Below, piece after piece: positions 26,596-35,084 of a stretch of 64,000 bases of DNA (positions are counted from its first letter, which is position 1; every line of letters begins with the position of its first letter). This DNA comes from a virus. The notes beneath the pieces are model-generated. The model saw only the letters and a program-made list of their open reading frames with translations. It did not search any database and was not told the DNA's origin. The stretch lies in IMG/VR virus record IMGVR_UViG_3300020438_005666, positions 1-64,000 of that record; one strand, written 5' to 3'. Position numbers and translations under genes: made by a program.

Positions 26596-27094
26596 TAAAT
26601 GGCTTTTAGCACTAGCTGCCGTACTTGTATACATAGGTATTGCTAAACCAGACTTGTCTTCAATTAATCTACCATTAAGCAATAATAGCGTTTGCAATCT
26701 GGATACTTATGTCAAAGATGCCCCCTCTGATATTAATCTTTTGAATAATGCTCGTGAAGTTGTAGATATTTTAAAAGCATCAAGTGATTCAACTAGGAAA
26801 GCTGATTGCTCTAAACTATCCTCTCTATACGCCGATATGTCTTTATTAATAGAGTTAGATGGAGGAGATAAAGTTATTAAGGATACTGCGAATATTAGAG
26901 AAGCTAATAGTTTAGCTGGTAAAATGTTGAGATTAAATGTAAAAGATAAATATCCAGGATTAGCAGAAGCTGCCAAAAATTTAATAGTATCTCAAATAGG
27001 TGAAGACGATATCATATTAGACAATGATTTAAGATCTAAGGCCGTAAATTCTTTTCGAGCGTTAAGCTGGGCTTTTTATGAAGGTAGCAAATAA
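26588..27094 (+). CDS. Exported or membrane-anchored protein, unknown function
   Basis: Start placed at the ATG at 26588 (168 residues). The N-terminus MNNKWLLALAAVLVYIGIAK is a signal peptide or anchor. The mature part is helical with two Cys (about 36 and 69) that could form a disulfide outside the cytoplasm. It overlaps both its neighbours, sharing the last base with the papain-like peptidase start. Role unknown. Confidence 0.6.
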   Translation: MNNKWLLALAAVLVYIGIAKPDLSSINLPLSNNSVCNLDTYVKDAPSDINLLNNAREVVDILKASSDSTRKADCSKLSSLYADMSLLIELDGGDKVIKDTANIREANSLAGKMLRLNVKDKYPGLAEAAKNLIVSQIGEDDIILDNDLRSKAVNSFRALSWAFYEGSK

Positions 27095-28020
27095 TGCCAA
27101 GAATGACTCCTGAACAACTATATCAAGCTTATCGTAAAGGATTCTCTGGATCTATTTCAGAGCCTCATGTATTTGAAGAACTAATCTCAACTAGTAAATA
27201 TGCGTATTTCAAAGATGGTGCTAGGCGCATTAAAAATACAGGTAAAGGCAAACTATCCACACCGTTCATGTCTGTATTAAAATTCGATAAAAATGCATAT
27301 ATCGAAAGACAAACCACAGGAGATTGTGTCTCTCATGCAACTCGCAATGCTTGCGACGTAACTAGAGCAGTAGAAATAGACATTAAAGGAGATAGAGAAA
27401 GCTGGATTGCTAGAGGTGCTACAGAAGCTATTTATGGAGCTAGAGGTCACGGTGGACAAGGAATGAGCTGTAGTAGAGCGGCTACATTTGTAAGTCAAAC
27501 AGGTGGTGTTTTAGTCCGTAAAAATTACCCTGGCGTTGCTGACTTTTCTAAATATAATGGCTCTATAGGAGCAAGGTGGGGCTCTAGAGGCTTGCCAGAT
27601 AAGGTTATAGATAAAGCAGATGAACATCAAATTAAAACGGTGTCTCTAATTAGAACAGTGGCAGAAGCTAGAGATGCTCTAGCCAATGGGTATGGTTTAA
27701 GCGTCTGTAGTAATTATGGATTTTCTAATAAAAGAGATAGCAAGGGATTCGCTAGAAAAAGTGGGTCCTGGAATCACGCAATGTCCTGGACAGCCTGTGA
27801 TGATACTGGTAAAGAACCCGCTTTTCTTATACAAAACAGCTGGGGCAAATTTAATAGTGGAGGACACCCAGAATGGGGTCCAATCCCAGATGGATCTTTT
27901 TTAATACATGCAGATGTGGCAGAAGGTATGTTAAGGCAGAATGGAGCTTATGCCTTTAGTGACTTTAATGGATTCCCCCCTCAAAAACTCCCGGACTACG
28001 GCTTCGTAGATTACTTATGA
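27094..28020 (+). CDS. Papain-like (C1 family) cysteine peptidase
   Basis: The 308-residue protein shows the C1 layout: Q73 (oxyanion) and C78 in QTTGDCVSHA, H228 in SWNHAMSW and N248 in QNSWG. G-GGQGMSC in between matches the region before the substrate pocket. There is no signal peptide or propeptide of the usual length; residues 1-60 could act as a short pro-segment. It lies in the middle of small membrane proteins. Possible roles are lysis, virion maturation or degradation of host proteins during entry; none is shown by sequence. Catalytic residues are all present, so activity is likely. Confidence 0.8.
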   Translation: MPRMTPEQLYQAYRKGFSGSISEPHVFEELISTSKYAYFKDGARRIKNTGKGKLSTPFMSVLKFDKNAYIERQTTGDCVSHATRNACDVTRAVEIDIKGDRESWIARGATEAIYGARGHGGQGMSCSRAATFVSQTGGVLVRKNYPGVADFSKYNGSIGARWGSRGLPDKVIDKADEHQIKTVSLIRTVAEARDALANGYGLSVCSNYGFSNKRDSKGFARKSGSWNHAMSWTACDDTGKEPAFLIQNSWGKFNSGGHPEWGPIPDGSFLIHADVAEGMLRQNGAYAFSDFNGFPPQKLPDYGFVDYL

Positions 28021-28187
28021 AACTTTTAGACAAAATAGCACTCAACAGTCTTATTAAAACCATTACGAACTTCATTCTAGCAATACTTAAAATGTTTGTT
28101 CCTCAATCTAATTCTAACTCTGACAAAAAACGTAGAACTCCTATATTAGATTTGTTTAGAAAAAAAAGAAAAGATAAAAATGAATAA
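28017..28187 (+). CDS. Small amphipathic/membrane peptide with basic tail
   Basis: A 56-residue frame overlaps the peptidase stop (ATGA) and the next gene's start by 8 bases. Residues 8-29 are hydrophobic to amphipathic (IALNSLIKTITNFILAILKM); residues 37-56 are strongly basic. The perfect fit between neighbours on both sides supports a real gene. It resembles small phage membrane-active peptides in layout only. Confidence 0.55.
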   Translation: MKLLDKIALNSLIKTITNFILAILKMFVPQSNSNSDKKRRTPILDLFRKKRKDKNE

Positions 28188-28410
28188 AATATTAATAGCT
28201 AGCATCCTTTCTTTACCTATATTATTTGGATCATCTACTAATTATAGCACTAAATCTGTAGTTACTTTAATAGGTGCTAAGATAATTTCAGAAGATAGTG
28301 GTGTAATAGATAAATATAAGAGAAAAGATTGTCCTGTTTGTAAGGGCAAGGGGTGGTATATTAGTGGTGATGGCATCGCCAAAATCCAATGTCAATATTG
28401 CGAGCCTTAA
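28180..28410 (+). CDS. Exported small protein with DnaJ-type zinc motif
   Basis: The 76-residue product has a signal-peptide-like start (residues 3-18) and two cysteine pairs, C51-P-V-C54-KGKG and C71-Q-Y-C74. The C-x2-C-x-G-x-G pattern is that of the DnaJ zinc-binding repeat. The small size and hydrophobic start suggest a membrane-tethered zinc protein. Function unknown; it remains in the membrane block. Confidence 0.6.
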   Translation: MNKILIASILSLPILFGSSTNYSTKSVVTLIGAKIISEDSGVIDKYKRKDCPVCKGKGWYISGDGIAKIQCQYCEP

Positions 28411-28411
28411 T

Positions 28412-28786
28412 ATGAGTAATAACAAAGAAAAATTAGAATCTATAGCGACAGACGTACTCAGCTATCAAGAATTACCAAAAGATAAATTCGGTAGTGTGAT
28501 AATGATACTTATGATGGTAAGCATTATAGTGGGAGCTATTAGAGTTTTACAAGAATGTGATAAGGGTAGAAGTATAAAGAATCCTAATGAACACTACTTG
28601 AATAAAGTTCGTGAGATTAGTGATAGGAGATGGTGGTTTGCTCGCATGAGATTAAAAAAAATTATGCGTAAAGAATTAAGTAGAGAAGATTATAAAGAAT
28701 ATTCAGCTTCATTGTGCGATGCTATTTTTCTTAAAGGAGAGTCTATCACGGAAGAAGAAATTAAAACATTACTGGAGGCAAAATAA
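28412..28786 (+). CDS. Single-span membrane protein
   Basis: Start placed at the ATG at 28412 (124 residues), one base after the previous stop. A membrane helix is seen at about 31-50 (SVIMILMMVSIIVGAIRVL), followed by a basic, Trp/Arg-rich cytoplasm-type segment (70-100) and an acidic end. Family not recognised. Confidence 0.55.
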   Translation: MSNNKEKLESIATDVLSYQELPKDKFGSVIMILMMVSIIVGAIRVLQECDKGRSIKNPNEHYLNKVREISDRRWWFARMRLKKIMRKELSREDYKEYSASLCDAIFLKGESITEEEIKTLLEAK

Positions 28787-28788
28787 AA

Positions 28789-29037
28789 ATGTTTAGTATA
28801 TTAACATGGTCTGTGTATGGTATTTTCGTAGGTTCTATTGCTAAAGCAATTATACCTGGGGAAGAAAATTTTGGTTTTATTAGGACAATCGCTCTAGGTG
28901 TTGCTGGTTCCTATATGGGTGGAGCTATACTTTATTTGTTAGGATCATATTCCGCTGTTGAACCAGCTGGCATTTTTATGGGCATAGGAGGTTCTTGTGT
29001 AGCTTTATTGCTATATAATAAATTAGTTAATAAATAA
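28789..29037 (+). CDS. GlsB/YeaQ/YmgE-type small membrane protein
   Basis: The 82-residue product has three membrane helices and the family pattern: a first helix with G-FVGSIAKAIIPG, then a Gly-rich second helix (ALGVAGSYMGGAI) and a third (GIFMGIGGSCVALLLYN). Bacterial members are stress-induced membrane proteins of uncertain role. In a phage such a small multi-span protein could act as a holin-like pore, but this is inference. It ends the membrane block. Confidence 0.65.
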   Translation: MFSILTWSVYGIFVGSIAKAIIPGEENFGFIRTIALGVAGSYMGGAILYLLGSYSAVEPAGIFMGIGGSCVALLLYNKLVNK

Positions 29038-29046
29038 AAATATAAT

Positions 29047-30732
29047 ATGGATTCAGAGGATATACACAACACATTCCTTAATGTGTTTGATCAAGATTTT
29101 TATAATCAATACTATGGTTGTTCTTCTACGTCTCAAAATTTTTGGGAAGACAATAAGCTTGAAGGAAAGTTTATCAATAGATGTATAGTTAATGATAATT
29201 TTGACTATGGTCTATTTGTTAGTAAATTAAATTGGAATAATATTAGTATTGATACGGAATATAGGGCTATACAATACTTTCTATTGCGTAAAAACTCATA
29301 TCATCAATGGTTTAAAGATAAAAACACTTCTTGCGAGTTATTAAATCATTCAATAAATATTAATAATATGTGCTGTATATATGTAGCATATTTAAATAGT
29401 GAAGTAGACTTAGCTATAGCTATTAATTCTATTGATAATATTCTGAGCGATACAGAGAATATTAAAATTATCACTTTAGGTCATATCAATTTTTGCAAGA
29501 TTATAAATGAAAAATATAAAGATAAAATAACGACCCTAACAAAACCATATGATCTAATAAGATATATAAAAAAATATAATTACTGCTTATATATAAATAA
29601 TAATAATTGTATATGCTCATCATTACAGAATTTTATAAAACAAGGAATGCATTCTAATGCTGATGTTTTTAGTATTCATGATAAATATAATATAACTTAT
29701 AATAATAAATACTATTATGGTATTAATACCGATTGTATGATAATGAAAAGACGTACAGCATTTAAAATATTAAAATGTATAATTAAGAACACTAGTCGTA
29801 CAAGCTTTTATATTAACAAATTATTATTTGAGAATAATATAACTTATAGCTGTTTATTATATATTAATCTATATAAAGAAATATTTTGGCAAAATTTATT
29901 TTCTTTTGATATATTAGATTATAGACATATTATTAAAAAACACGAATTTCCACTAATATCCAAAAAGCTATACAAAATATCAAGACTGAATGTTCAACAT
30001 TGTGTTTTAAAACCAGAAATTGTTAATTGTACTGGTCGTAGCATTATTGATAAATTCTTACAGTACAAAAATGATAAGCATACTGGAGTAGCCTGCCATA
30101 TACATATCGGAAACCTCAATGGTGTTTACATAAATGATATTAAAAAATATATAGATAAAATTCAGAAATTAGGAATAGATTTATTTGTAACTTCTATAGA
30201 TATTATACCTAATATAGATTCATATGTTATACCAAATATTGGAGCAGACATAGGCCCATTTTTATATATATTAGATAAATATATATTAGATAACAATAAA
30301 TATAATTATATTTTAAAATTTCATTCAAAATCACATCATGGATTTAGACATATGTGTTTTGATTCAATATTAAATCAGTTAGATTATTCTCTTTATCTTT
30401 TAGAAAACCAACGTCACTCAGCTATAGCAGGATTAATCGACCACAATGTACCAATGGATGATATTAATAAATCAAAAATGAATGAATTTTGTAATCGTTA
30501 TAATATTAATACTAATTATAATTTTAATTTTTTTGCTGGTACAATGTTTATCTATAAGCTTAGTGTTATTAAATCTTTTATTAAAAAATATAAAATTAAT
30601 CTATCCGAAGAACATCTAAGTCTAGAATATGGCTACACCAAAAATCACCGAGCCACCAAAACGCATACTTGGGAAAGAATTTTATCAGGATTAATACCTC
30701 ATAAGTTGACATGCGATAAAATTTATATATAA
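29047..30732 (+). CDS. RgpF-like glycosyltransferase with N-terminal repeat domain
   Basis: The C-terminal half of this 561-residue product carries PNIGADIGPFL and YILKFHSKSH, the same paired motifs as in the RgpF-like gene at 7591. The final region also matches (FAGTMFIYK, THTWERILSGL). The N-terminal part contains FD--FY--YYG and FDYGLFVSKLNW, like short D-W-x-FY modules found in front of other glycosyltransferases. AT content is extreme, with many Asn and Ile. It is the only gene between the membrane block and the GDP-fucose genes, and it probably acts in the same glycan pathway. Confidence 0.65.
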   Translation: MDSEDIHNTFLNVFDQDFYNQYYGCSSTSQNFWEDNKLEGKFINRCIVNDNFDYGLFVSKLNWNNISIDTEYRAIQYFLLRKNSYHQWFKDKNTSCELLNHSININNMCCIYVAYLNSEVDLAIAINSIDNILSDTENIKIITLGHINFCKIINEKYKDKITTLTKPYDLIRYIKKYNYCLYINNNNCICSSLQNFIKQGMHSNADVFSIHDKYNITYNNKYYYGINTDCMIMKRRTAFKILKCIIKNTSRTSFYINKLLFENNITYSCLLYINLYKEIFWQNLFSFDILDYRHIIKKHEFPLISKKLYKISRLNVQHCVLKPEIVNCTGRSIIDKFLQYKNDKHTGVACHIHIGNLNGVYINDIKKYIDKIQKLGIDLFVTSIDIIPNIDSYVIPNIGADIGPFLYILDKYILDNNKYNYILKFHSKSHHGFRHMCFDSILNQLDYSLYLLENQRHSAIAGLIDHNVPMDDINKSKMNEFCNRYNINTNYNFNFFAGTMFIYKLSVIKSFIKKYKINLSEEHLSLEYGYTKNHRATKTHTWERILSGLIPHKLTCDKIYI

Positions 30733-30736
30733 GACA

Positions 30737-30765
30737 TTGCTTATTATTAAGCTAAGAACTATTAT
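30737..30765 (+). promoter_or_regulatory. Sigma-70 type promoter TTGCTT-17-TATTAT
   Basis: A -35-like TTGCTT (30737-30742) and a -10-like TATTAT (30760-30765) with 17-base spacing lie in the 73-bp gap before the GDP-fucose synthase gene at 30806. Confidence 0.5.
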
Positions 30766-30805
30766 AAAACCGTAGCAAAAACTTTTACGATATGGCTTAA
30801 ATATT

Positions 30806-31750
30806 ATGGATACAAAATGTAAAATATATGTCGCTGGACATAAGGGTATGGTAGGTTCAGCTATCTGTAGAAAATTATCTCAAGAAGGCTATCAAAATAT
30901 AATTGTCAGAACCAAACAGGAGTTAGATCTAACTGATCAGTGTCAGGTTAGAGAGTTTTTCCAAAAAAATAATCCGGAATATGTATTTTTAGCTGCTGCT
31001 AAAGTAGGAGGTATTACACATAATAAAAAACACCCAGCAAATTTTATAAGAGACAATCTTCTGATTCAAACAAACGTAATAGACACAGCTTGTAGTACTG
31101 GTGTTATTAAATTATGCTTTCTTGGGTCTGCATGTATTTATCCCAAACTAGCTTCAGTACCAATTAAAGAATCAGACTTACTTACGGGAGAGCTTGAGGA
31201 AACAAATATAGCATATGCTATAGCTAAAATAGCGGGTTATACAATGTGTCATAAGTACACTGAGCAATATGGTTTTAATACTATATCCCTGATGCCTTCA
31301 AATTTATATGGGCACTATGACAACTTTAAATTAGATGAATGTCATGTTATTCCAGCATTAATTCGTAAATTTATAGATGCTAGAAATTATAAAATGCCTA
31401 CCGTTGAATGTTATGGGGATGGAAGTCCTACTAGAGAATTTCTTCATGTAGACGATTTAGCAGATGCTGCCCTCTATCTAATGCATCACTATAATAATCC
31501 TAATATTATTAATGTGGGTAGCGGTATAGAGACTAGTATAAAAACATTATCAGAAAATATTAAACAATCAGTTGGGTATGAAGGAGACATTACATGGAAC
31601 ACAAAATATCCCAACGGTACTCCCAAACGATATTTAGATGTGTCAAAAATTAACAGCTTAGGGTGGAAAGCTAAAATAGATTTATTGACAGGTTTACAGG
31701 ACACGGTTAATTGGTTTGAAAAAACGGCTAAAGCGGATAAGAGAGTATAG
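30806..31750 (+). CDS. fcl: GDP-L-fucose synthase
   Basis: The enzyme epimerises and reduces GDP-4-keto-6-deoxy-mannose to GDP-L-fucose with NADPH. In 314 residues it has the NAD(P) motif GHKGMVG at 11-17, AAAKVGGI, catalytic Ser108 in GSACIYP, and Y137-x3-K141 in YAIAK. PSNLYGHYDNF and GDGSPTREFLHVDD are family signatures. The dehydratase that makes its substrate follows directly. The pair gives a complete route from GDP-mannose to GDP-fucose. Confidence 0.93.
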   Translation: MDTKCKIYVAGHKGMVGSAICRKLSQEGYQNIIVRTKQELDLTDQCQVREFFQKNNPEYVFLAAAKVGGITHNKKHPANFIRDNLLIQTNVIDTACSTGVIKLCFLGSACIYPKLASVPIKESDLLTGELEETNIAYAIAKIAGYTMCHKYTEQYGFNTISLMPSNLYGHYDNFKLDECHVIPALIRKFIDARNYKMPTVECYGDGSPTREFLHVDDLADAALYLMHHYNNPNIINVGSGIETSIKTLSENIKQSVGYEGDITWNTKYPNGTPKRYLDVSKINSLGWKAKIDLLTGLQDTVNWFEKTAKADKRV

Positions 31751-31754
31751 GTAT

Positions 31755-32723
31755 ATGTCAAAAAGAGCGCTTGTAATTGGAGCTAATGGTCAAGATGCAT
31801 CATATTTAATTGAATACCTATATAGTTTAAATTATGAGTTATATGGTACAATAAGACGGAATTCTGTACCCGAATCTCAAACAACCAGAATAAATAAAAT
31901 TTACCAAGATAATAATATAAATCTTATATATGCAGATCTTTTAGATAGATCTTCTATAGATAGAGCTATTAAGATATCTCAACCAAATGAAATATATCAT
32001 TTAGCTGCACAAAGTCATGTAAGAATATCTTTTGATTTACCTAAATATACCACAGATGTTAATTGTGGTGGTACAATTAATGTTTTAGAATCAGCAAAAG
32101 AAAATGCTCCAAACGCTAAGATTTATAACGCTGCATCTTCAGAAATGTTTGGTAATTCAATAGATAGCGATGGTTATCAAAGAATTACAACGCCAATGCA
32201 ACCTGTGAGTCCATATGGATGTTCAAAACTTTTTGCATACAATATTTGTAAAAATTATAGAAATGCATATAATATGTATATATGCTCTGGCATTTTATTT
32301 AATCATGAATCTCCAAGAAGAGGTGTAAATTTTGTGACTAACAAAATAGTAACAGGTGCTGTAAATATCAAAAAAGGATTATCTGAATCTTTAACTCTAG
32401 GCAATTTGCAAGCCAAAAGAGATTGGGGACACGCTAAAGATTATGTAAAAGCTATGTATCTGATGCTACAACAGGAGGCTCCTAAAGACTACGTTATAGC
32501 TACGGGGAGGTCCTGTTCTGTACAATTTATATTAGAATATGTATTTGAAAAATTATCATTAGACCCAAACAAATATATTAAAAAAGATGTTAGATATGAA
32601 AGGCCAGAAGAATTAAATTATCTCAGAGGTTTTGCTGAACCAGCTAAAACAGAACTGGGTTGGACTCAAGAATATAATCTGCAAACACTCATTAACGAAA
32701 TGATAGAACATGCAAGTCAGTAA
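31755..32723 (+). CDS. gmd: GDP-mannose 4,6-dehydratase
   Basis: The enzyme converts GDP-mannose to GDP-4-keto-6-deoxy-mannose. Start placed at the ATG at 31755 (322 residues). The nucleotide-binding start is VIGANGQDASYL (7-18), close to the usual GxTGQDGSYL. YHLAAQSHV (81-89), the catalytic SSEMFG (128-133) and Y154-x3-K158 are present, with NHESPRRG-NFVT and LGNL-AKRDWGHAKDYV following, all Gmd signatures. It overlaps the next gene by 14 bases. Confidence 0.93.
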   Translation: MSKRALVIGANGQDASYLIEYLYSLNYELYGTIRRNSVPESQTTRINKIYQDNNINLIYADLLDRSSIDRAIKISQPNEIYHLAAQSHVRISFDLPKYTTDVNCGGTINVLESAKENAPNAKIYNAASSEMFGNSIDSDGYQRITTPMQPVSPYGCSKLFAYNICKNYRNAYNMYICSGILFNHESPRRGVNFVTNKIVTGAVNIKKGLSESLTLGNLQAKRDWGHAKDYVKAMYLMLQQEAPKDYVIATGRSCSVQFILEYVFEKLSLDPNKYIKKDVRYERPEELNYLRGFAEPAKTELGWTQEYNLQTLINEMIEHASQ

Positions 32724-34446
32724 TTCTAATGTACCTAAAGATTTTGATTGGAGTTTCTATCTTTCTAGCCATCCAGACTTAATGCAAGCTGGCTTAAAAA
32801 CAGAACAAGCCGCTATTAATCATTATGTCTCGTATGGAAAAAATGAAAATCGTCAATATAAACCGATTTATAGAGATATGATTAATAATACAATATCTCA
32901 TAATCAGCTTGTTTCGATACAAAATGATGAACAAAGGATCGTTTTATTCACTCCTTGGTATAATCCAGAGGATAATACAACTACGCTGAATAATATTCGA
33001 TGTCTGGAAAATAATATTCAAAATCAATATATAGAAACTATATGTTTAATGATGGAGAGTAAAGACACAATAATACCGTCCCATCTTATGGGTCACCCCA
33101 AGTTAAAAACGGCTTATATAGATAAAAGATTAAGCTATGCAGATTGGGTGGTTTATTCTCAAAAACACTACAGTGAATATATTAAAATATTATCTAATAC
33201 TGATATATATTTTGATGAAACTTTAGAGCATGTATTTACTAAATATTTTACCCCAAAAACATTTTATACTATAACTCGTAAAGATCTTGACAGTAATGGG
33301 AATATCGTAAACAGTCATGATACGTACGAAGATTATAACAACCCAACAAACCCTATATATTCGCAAGATTGTTGGATTTTTAAAGACAAAATAGATGTCA
33401 TAGATCCTAAATATATCAATTTTGAATTAGGTATTGGTAACTGTGATAGATTATTTAAAAACTATCTTGAGAAAGAATGTGGATTAAATTTCATTAATTT
33501 GTATAAAAATATTAACGCTATACATTTAGATAAAAGACAGATCAAGTCAAGACAGCAATACCCCCTTTCAAAAGATATGATTGATTATAAACTATTGAAT
33601 ATTCAAGATTATCTCTCTACAAATGATATAAAACCATATGACAATAAGTTAGAAGATATAACCCTATTATTAACTGGTAAAGAAATTGAAAATGGTCGAT
33701 TCGATATCTTTATACATAGACTGACTGACTCACTAAATAATCAGGACAAAGAATATGCTAAATTATTAGACTTTAATATTGCTACGCAATATCAGATTTC
33801 AGATAAACAAATCTCGATACTGGAGCAATACTTTAATAAAATAAATATTTTATCTCTAAATATACCCCCAGAATATGACCATTATAAAACAGAGAGCCCG
33901 TCTACTGAATATGGCAGAATGTCTGGTCCAAATTGGTGCTTTTTTGAAACAATGCATAAATTATGTAATTATAATACTACACTAATGTTAGAATGTGATG
34001 TTCTTTTTGGACAAAAATGGTTGACTAATGTATATAACTATTGTTTATTTTCTGGTAATTTTTGGGTTTCTGGTTCTAAAAACTATAAAAATAATTTATA
34101 TAATATGCATCATTTATCTAATCAACATATAAATGGCGGAGTTTGTTTATATGCTACGGGGAATAATAATTTACAACAATGGTTACACTTTTGTAAGCAG
34201 TTGTTACCCACCTATGTAAAGCATAGATTATCAGCTATGCCATACGATTATTTATTATATAGTGTTTTGCTAGATTTTTATAATAATGATCTTGACAATT
34301 CTAAAATATGGAATTTTATACAACATAATTACATCTCAAATAAATTAATTTATAATCTTACCTCTCCCGATACAGAAAAAATTCACTTGGAAGAATTTAA
34401 AAAATATTTTAAATACTGTATTATACATAGCAAGCTCTTAGAGTAG
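32710..34446 (+). CDS. Large putative glycosyltransferase with N-terminal D-W-FYL module
   Basis: The 578-residue product starts with a 40-residue module (FDWSFYLSSHPDLMQAGLKT, then HYVSYGKNENR) that often precedes glycosyltransferases in phages and giant viruses. The middle (75-300) has IVLFTPWYNP and looks like a GT-A core; a second unit around 400-520 has LMLECDVLFGQKW with E428/D430 as a possible metal site. The gene is coupled to gmd by a 14-base overlap and ends just before a strong promoter. Two catalytic domains in one chain are possible. Acceptor unknown. Confidence 0.55.
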   Translation: MQVSNSNVPKDFDWSFYLSSHPDLMQAGLKTEQAAINHYVSYGKNENRQYKPIYRDMINNTISHNQLVSIQNDEQRIVLFTPWYNPEDNTTTLNNIRCLENNIQNQYIETICLMMESKDTIIPSHLMGHPKLKTAYIDKRLSYADWVVYSQKHYSEYIKILSNTDIYFDETLEHVFTKYFTPKTFYTITRKDLDSNGNIVNSHDTYEDYNNPTNPIYSQDCWIFKDKIDVIDPKYINFELGIGNCDRLFKNYLEKECGLNFINLYKNINAIHLDKRQIKSRQQYPLSKDMIDYKLLNIQDYLSTNDIKPYDNKLEDITLLLTGKEIENGRFDIFIHRLTDSLNNQDKEYAKLLDFNIATQYQISDKQISILEQYFNKINILSLNIPPEYDHYKTESPSTEYGRMSGPNWCFFETMHKLCNYNTTLMLECDVLFGQKWLTNVYNYCLFSGNFWVSGSKNYKNNLYNMHHLSNQHINGGVCLYATGNNNLQQWLHFCKQLLPTYVKHRLSAMPYDYLLYSVLLDFYNNDLDNSKIWNFIQHNYISNKLIYNLTSPDTEKIHLEEFKKYFKYCIIHSKLLE

Positions 34447-34448
34447 AG

Positions 34449-34477
34449 TTGACACATAAACGAGTCACTTATATAAT
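34449..34477 (+). promoter_or_regulatory. Perfect consensus sigma-70 promoter TTGACA-17-TATAAT
   Basis: TTGACA (34449-34454) and TATAAT (34472-34477) with 17-base spacing match the bacterial consensus exactly. The start point expected about 7 bases downstream falls on the ATG at 34484, which would give a leaderless mRNA. Confidence 0.85.
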
Positions 34478-34483
34478 AAATAC

Positions 34484-34945
34484 ATGAGACCTAGCTGGAC
34501 AAATTATTTTTTAGGATTAGCAACAGTTGTTGCTCAACGAAGCCATGATATTCATACCCAACATGGCTGTATCATTACAGATCAAGACAATTTAATTTTA
34601 GGTACGGGATATAATGGATTTCCAAGAGGTATGGATGATAACATACTACCAACATCTCGCCCAGAAAAATATCACTGGATGATTCATGCTGAAAGAAATG
34701 CACTATCTAATTGCACACACAAACCTACAGATGGAATAGCTTATGTAACAGGACAGTGTTGTAATGATTGTATAATGTCTTTATGGCAAGCTGGTATTGC
34801 AAAAGTAATTATGTCTAACGCTCATGGAACAAAACTATTTGACGAAAATCAGAAAAAACTTTTTGATATATTCGTACACCAAACGGGTATAAAAATTATT
34901 CGAGTAGATGCGGATTTATCTTGGATCAAAAATTTTCAAATATGA
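34484..34945 (+). CDS. dCMP deaminase (zinc cytidine-deaminase superfamily)
   Basis: dCMP deaminase makes dUMP for thymidylate synthesis. The 153-residue protein starts with MRPSWTNYFLGLA, as family members do, which fixes the start. Zinc and catalytic residues are H68-A-E70 and C93-x2-C96; the usual Pro before the first Cys is replaced by Cys (C92). GTGYNGFPRG at 40-49 is the conserved substrate loop. A consensus promoter ends six bases before the ATG and there is no ribosome site, so the mRNA is probably leaderless. It opens the DNA synthesis module. Confidence 0.9.
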   Translation: MRPSWTNYFLGLATVVAQRSHDIHTQHGCIITDQDNLILGTGYNGFPRGMDDNILPTSRPEKYHWMIHAERNALSNCTHKPTDGIAYVTGQCCNDCIMSLWQAGIAKVIMSNAHGTKLFDENQKKLFDIFVHQTGIKIIRVDADLSWIKNFQI

Positions 34946-34959
34946 TTCGTTAAGTTGTG

Positions 34960-34970
34960 TGGTGTATACT
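34960..34970 (+). promoter_or_regulatory. Putative phage promoter, motif TGGTG-TATACT
   Basis: TGGTGTATACT lies at the start of the 139-bp gap between dCMP deaminase and the ribonucleotide reductase, 115 bases before the latter's ATG. Imperfect arms GTTAA/TTGT (34949-34958) and ACAA/TTAAC (34983-34995) flank it. The remaining leader (34996-35084) holds AACCCT/AGGGTT complementary hexamers and an AAGGAG ribosome site; no known riboswitch is recognised. Confidence 0.5.
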
Positions 34971-35084
34971 AAAATATTAATAACAATTCTTTAACCAAAA
35001 CCCTTGATTTATGTCTACTATGAGTTATCATATTATTAGGACTAATTTCAATTCTTTTAGGGTTCAGATTTCTAAGGAGATAGC

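Noticed and set aside
34946-35084. Cobalamin riboswitch before the B12-dependent reductase
   Set aside because: The leader is only about 115 bases from the predicted start, shorter than a cobalamin riboswitch, and I cannot find a B12-box-like element. Only a weak AACCCT/AGGGTT pairing is seen.
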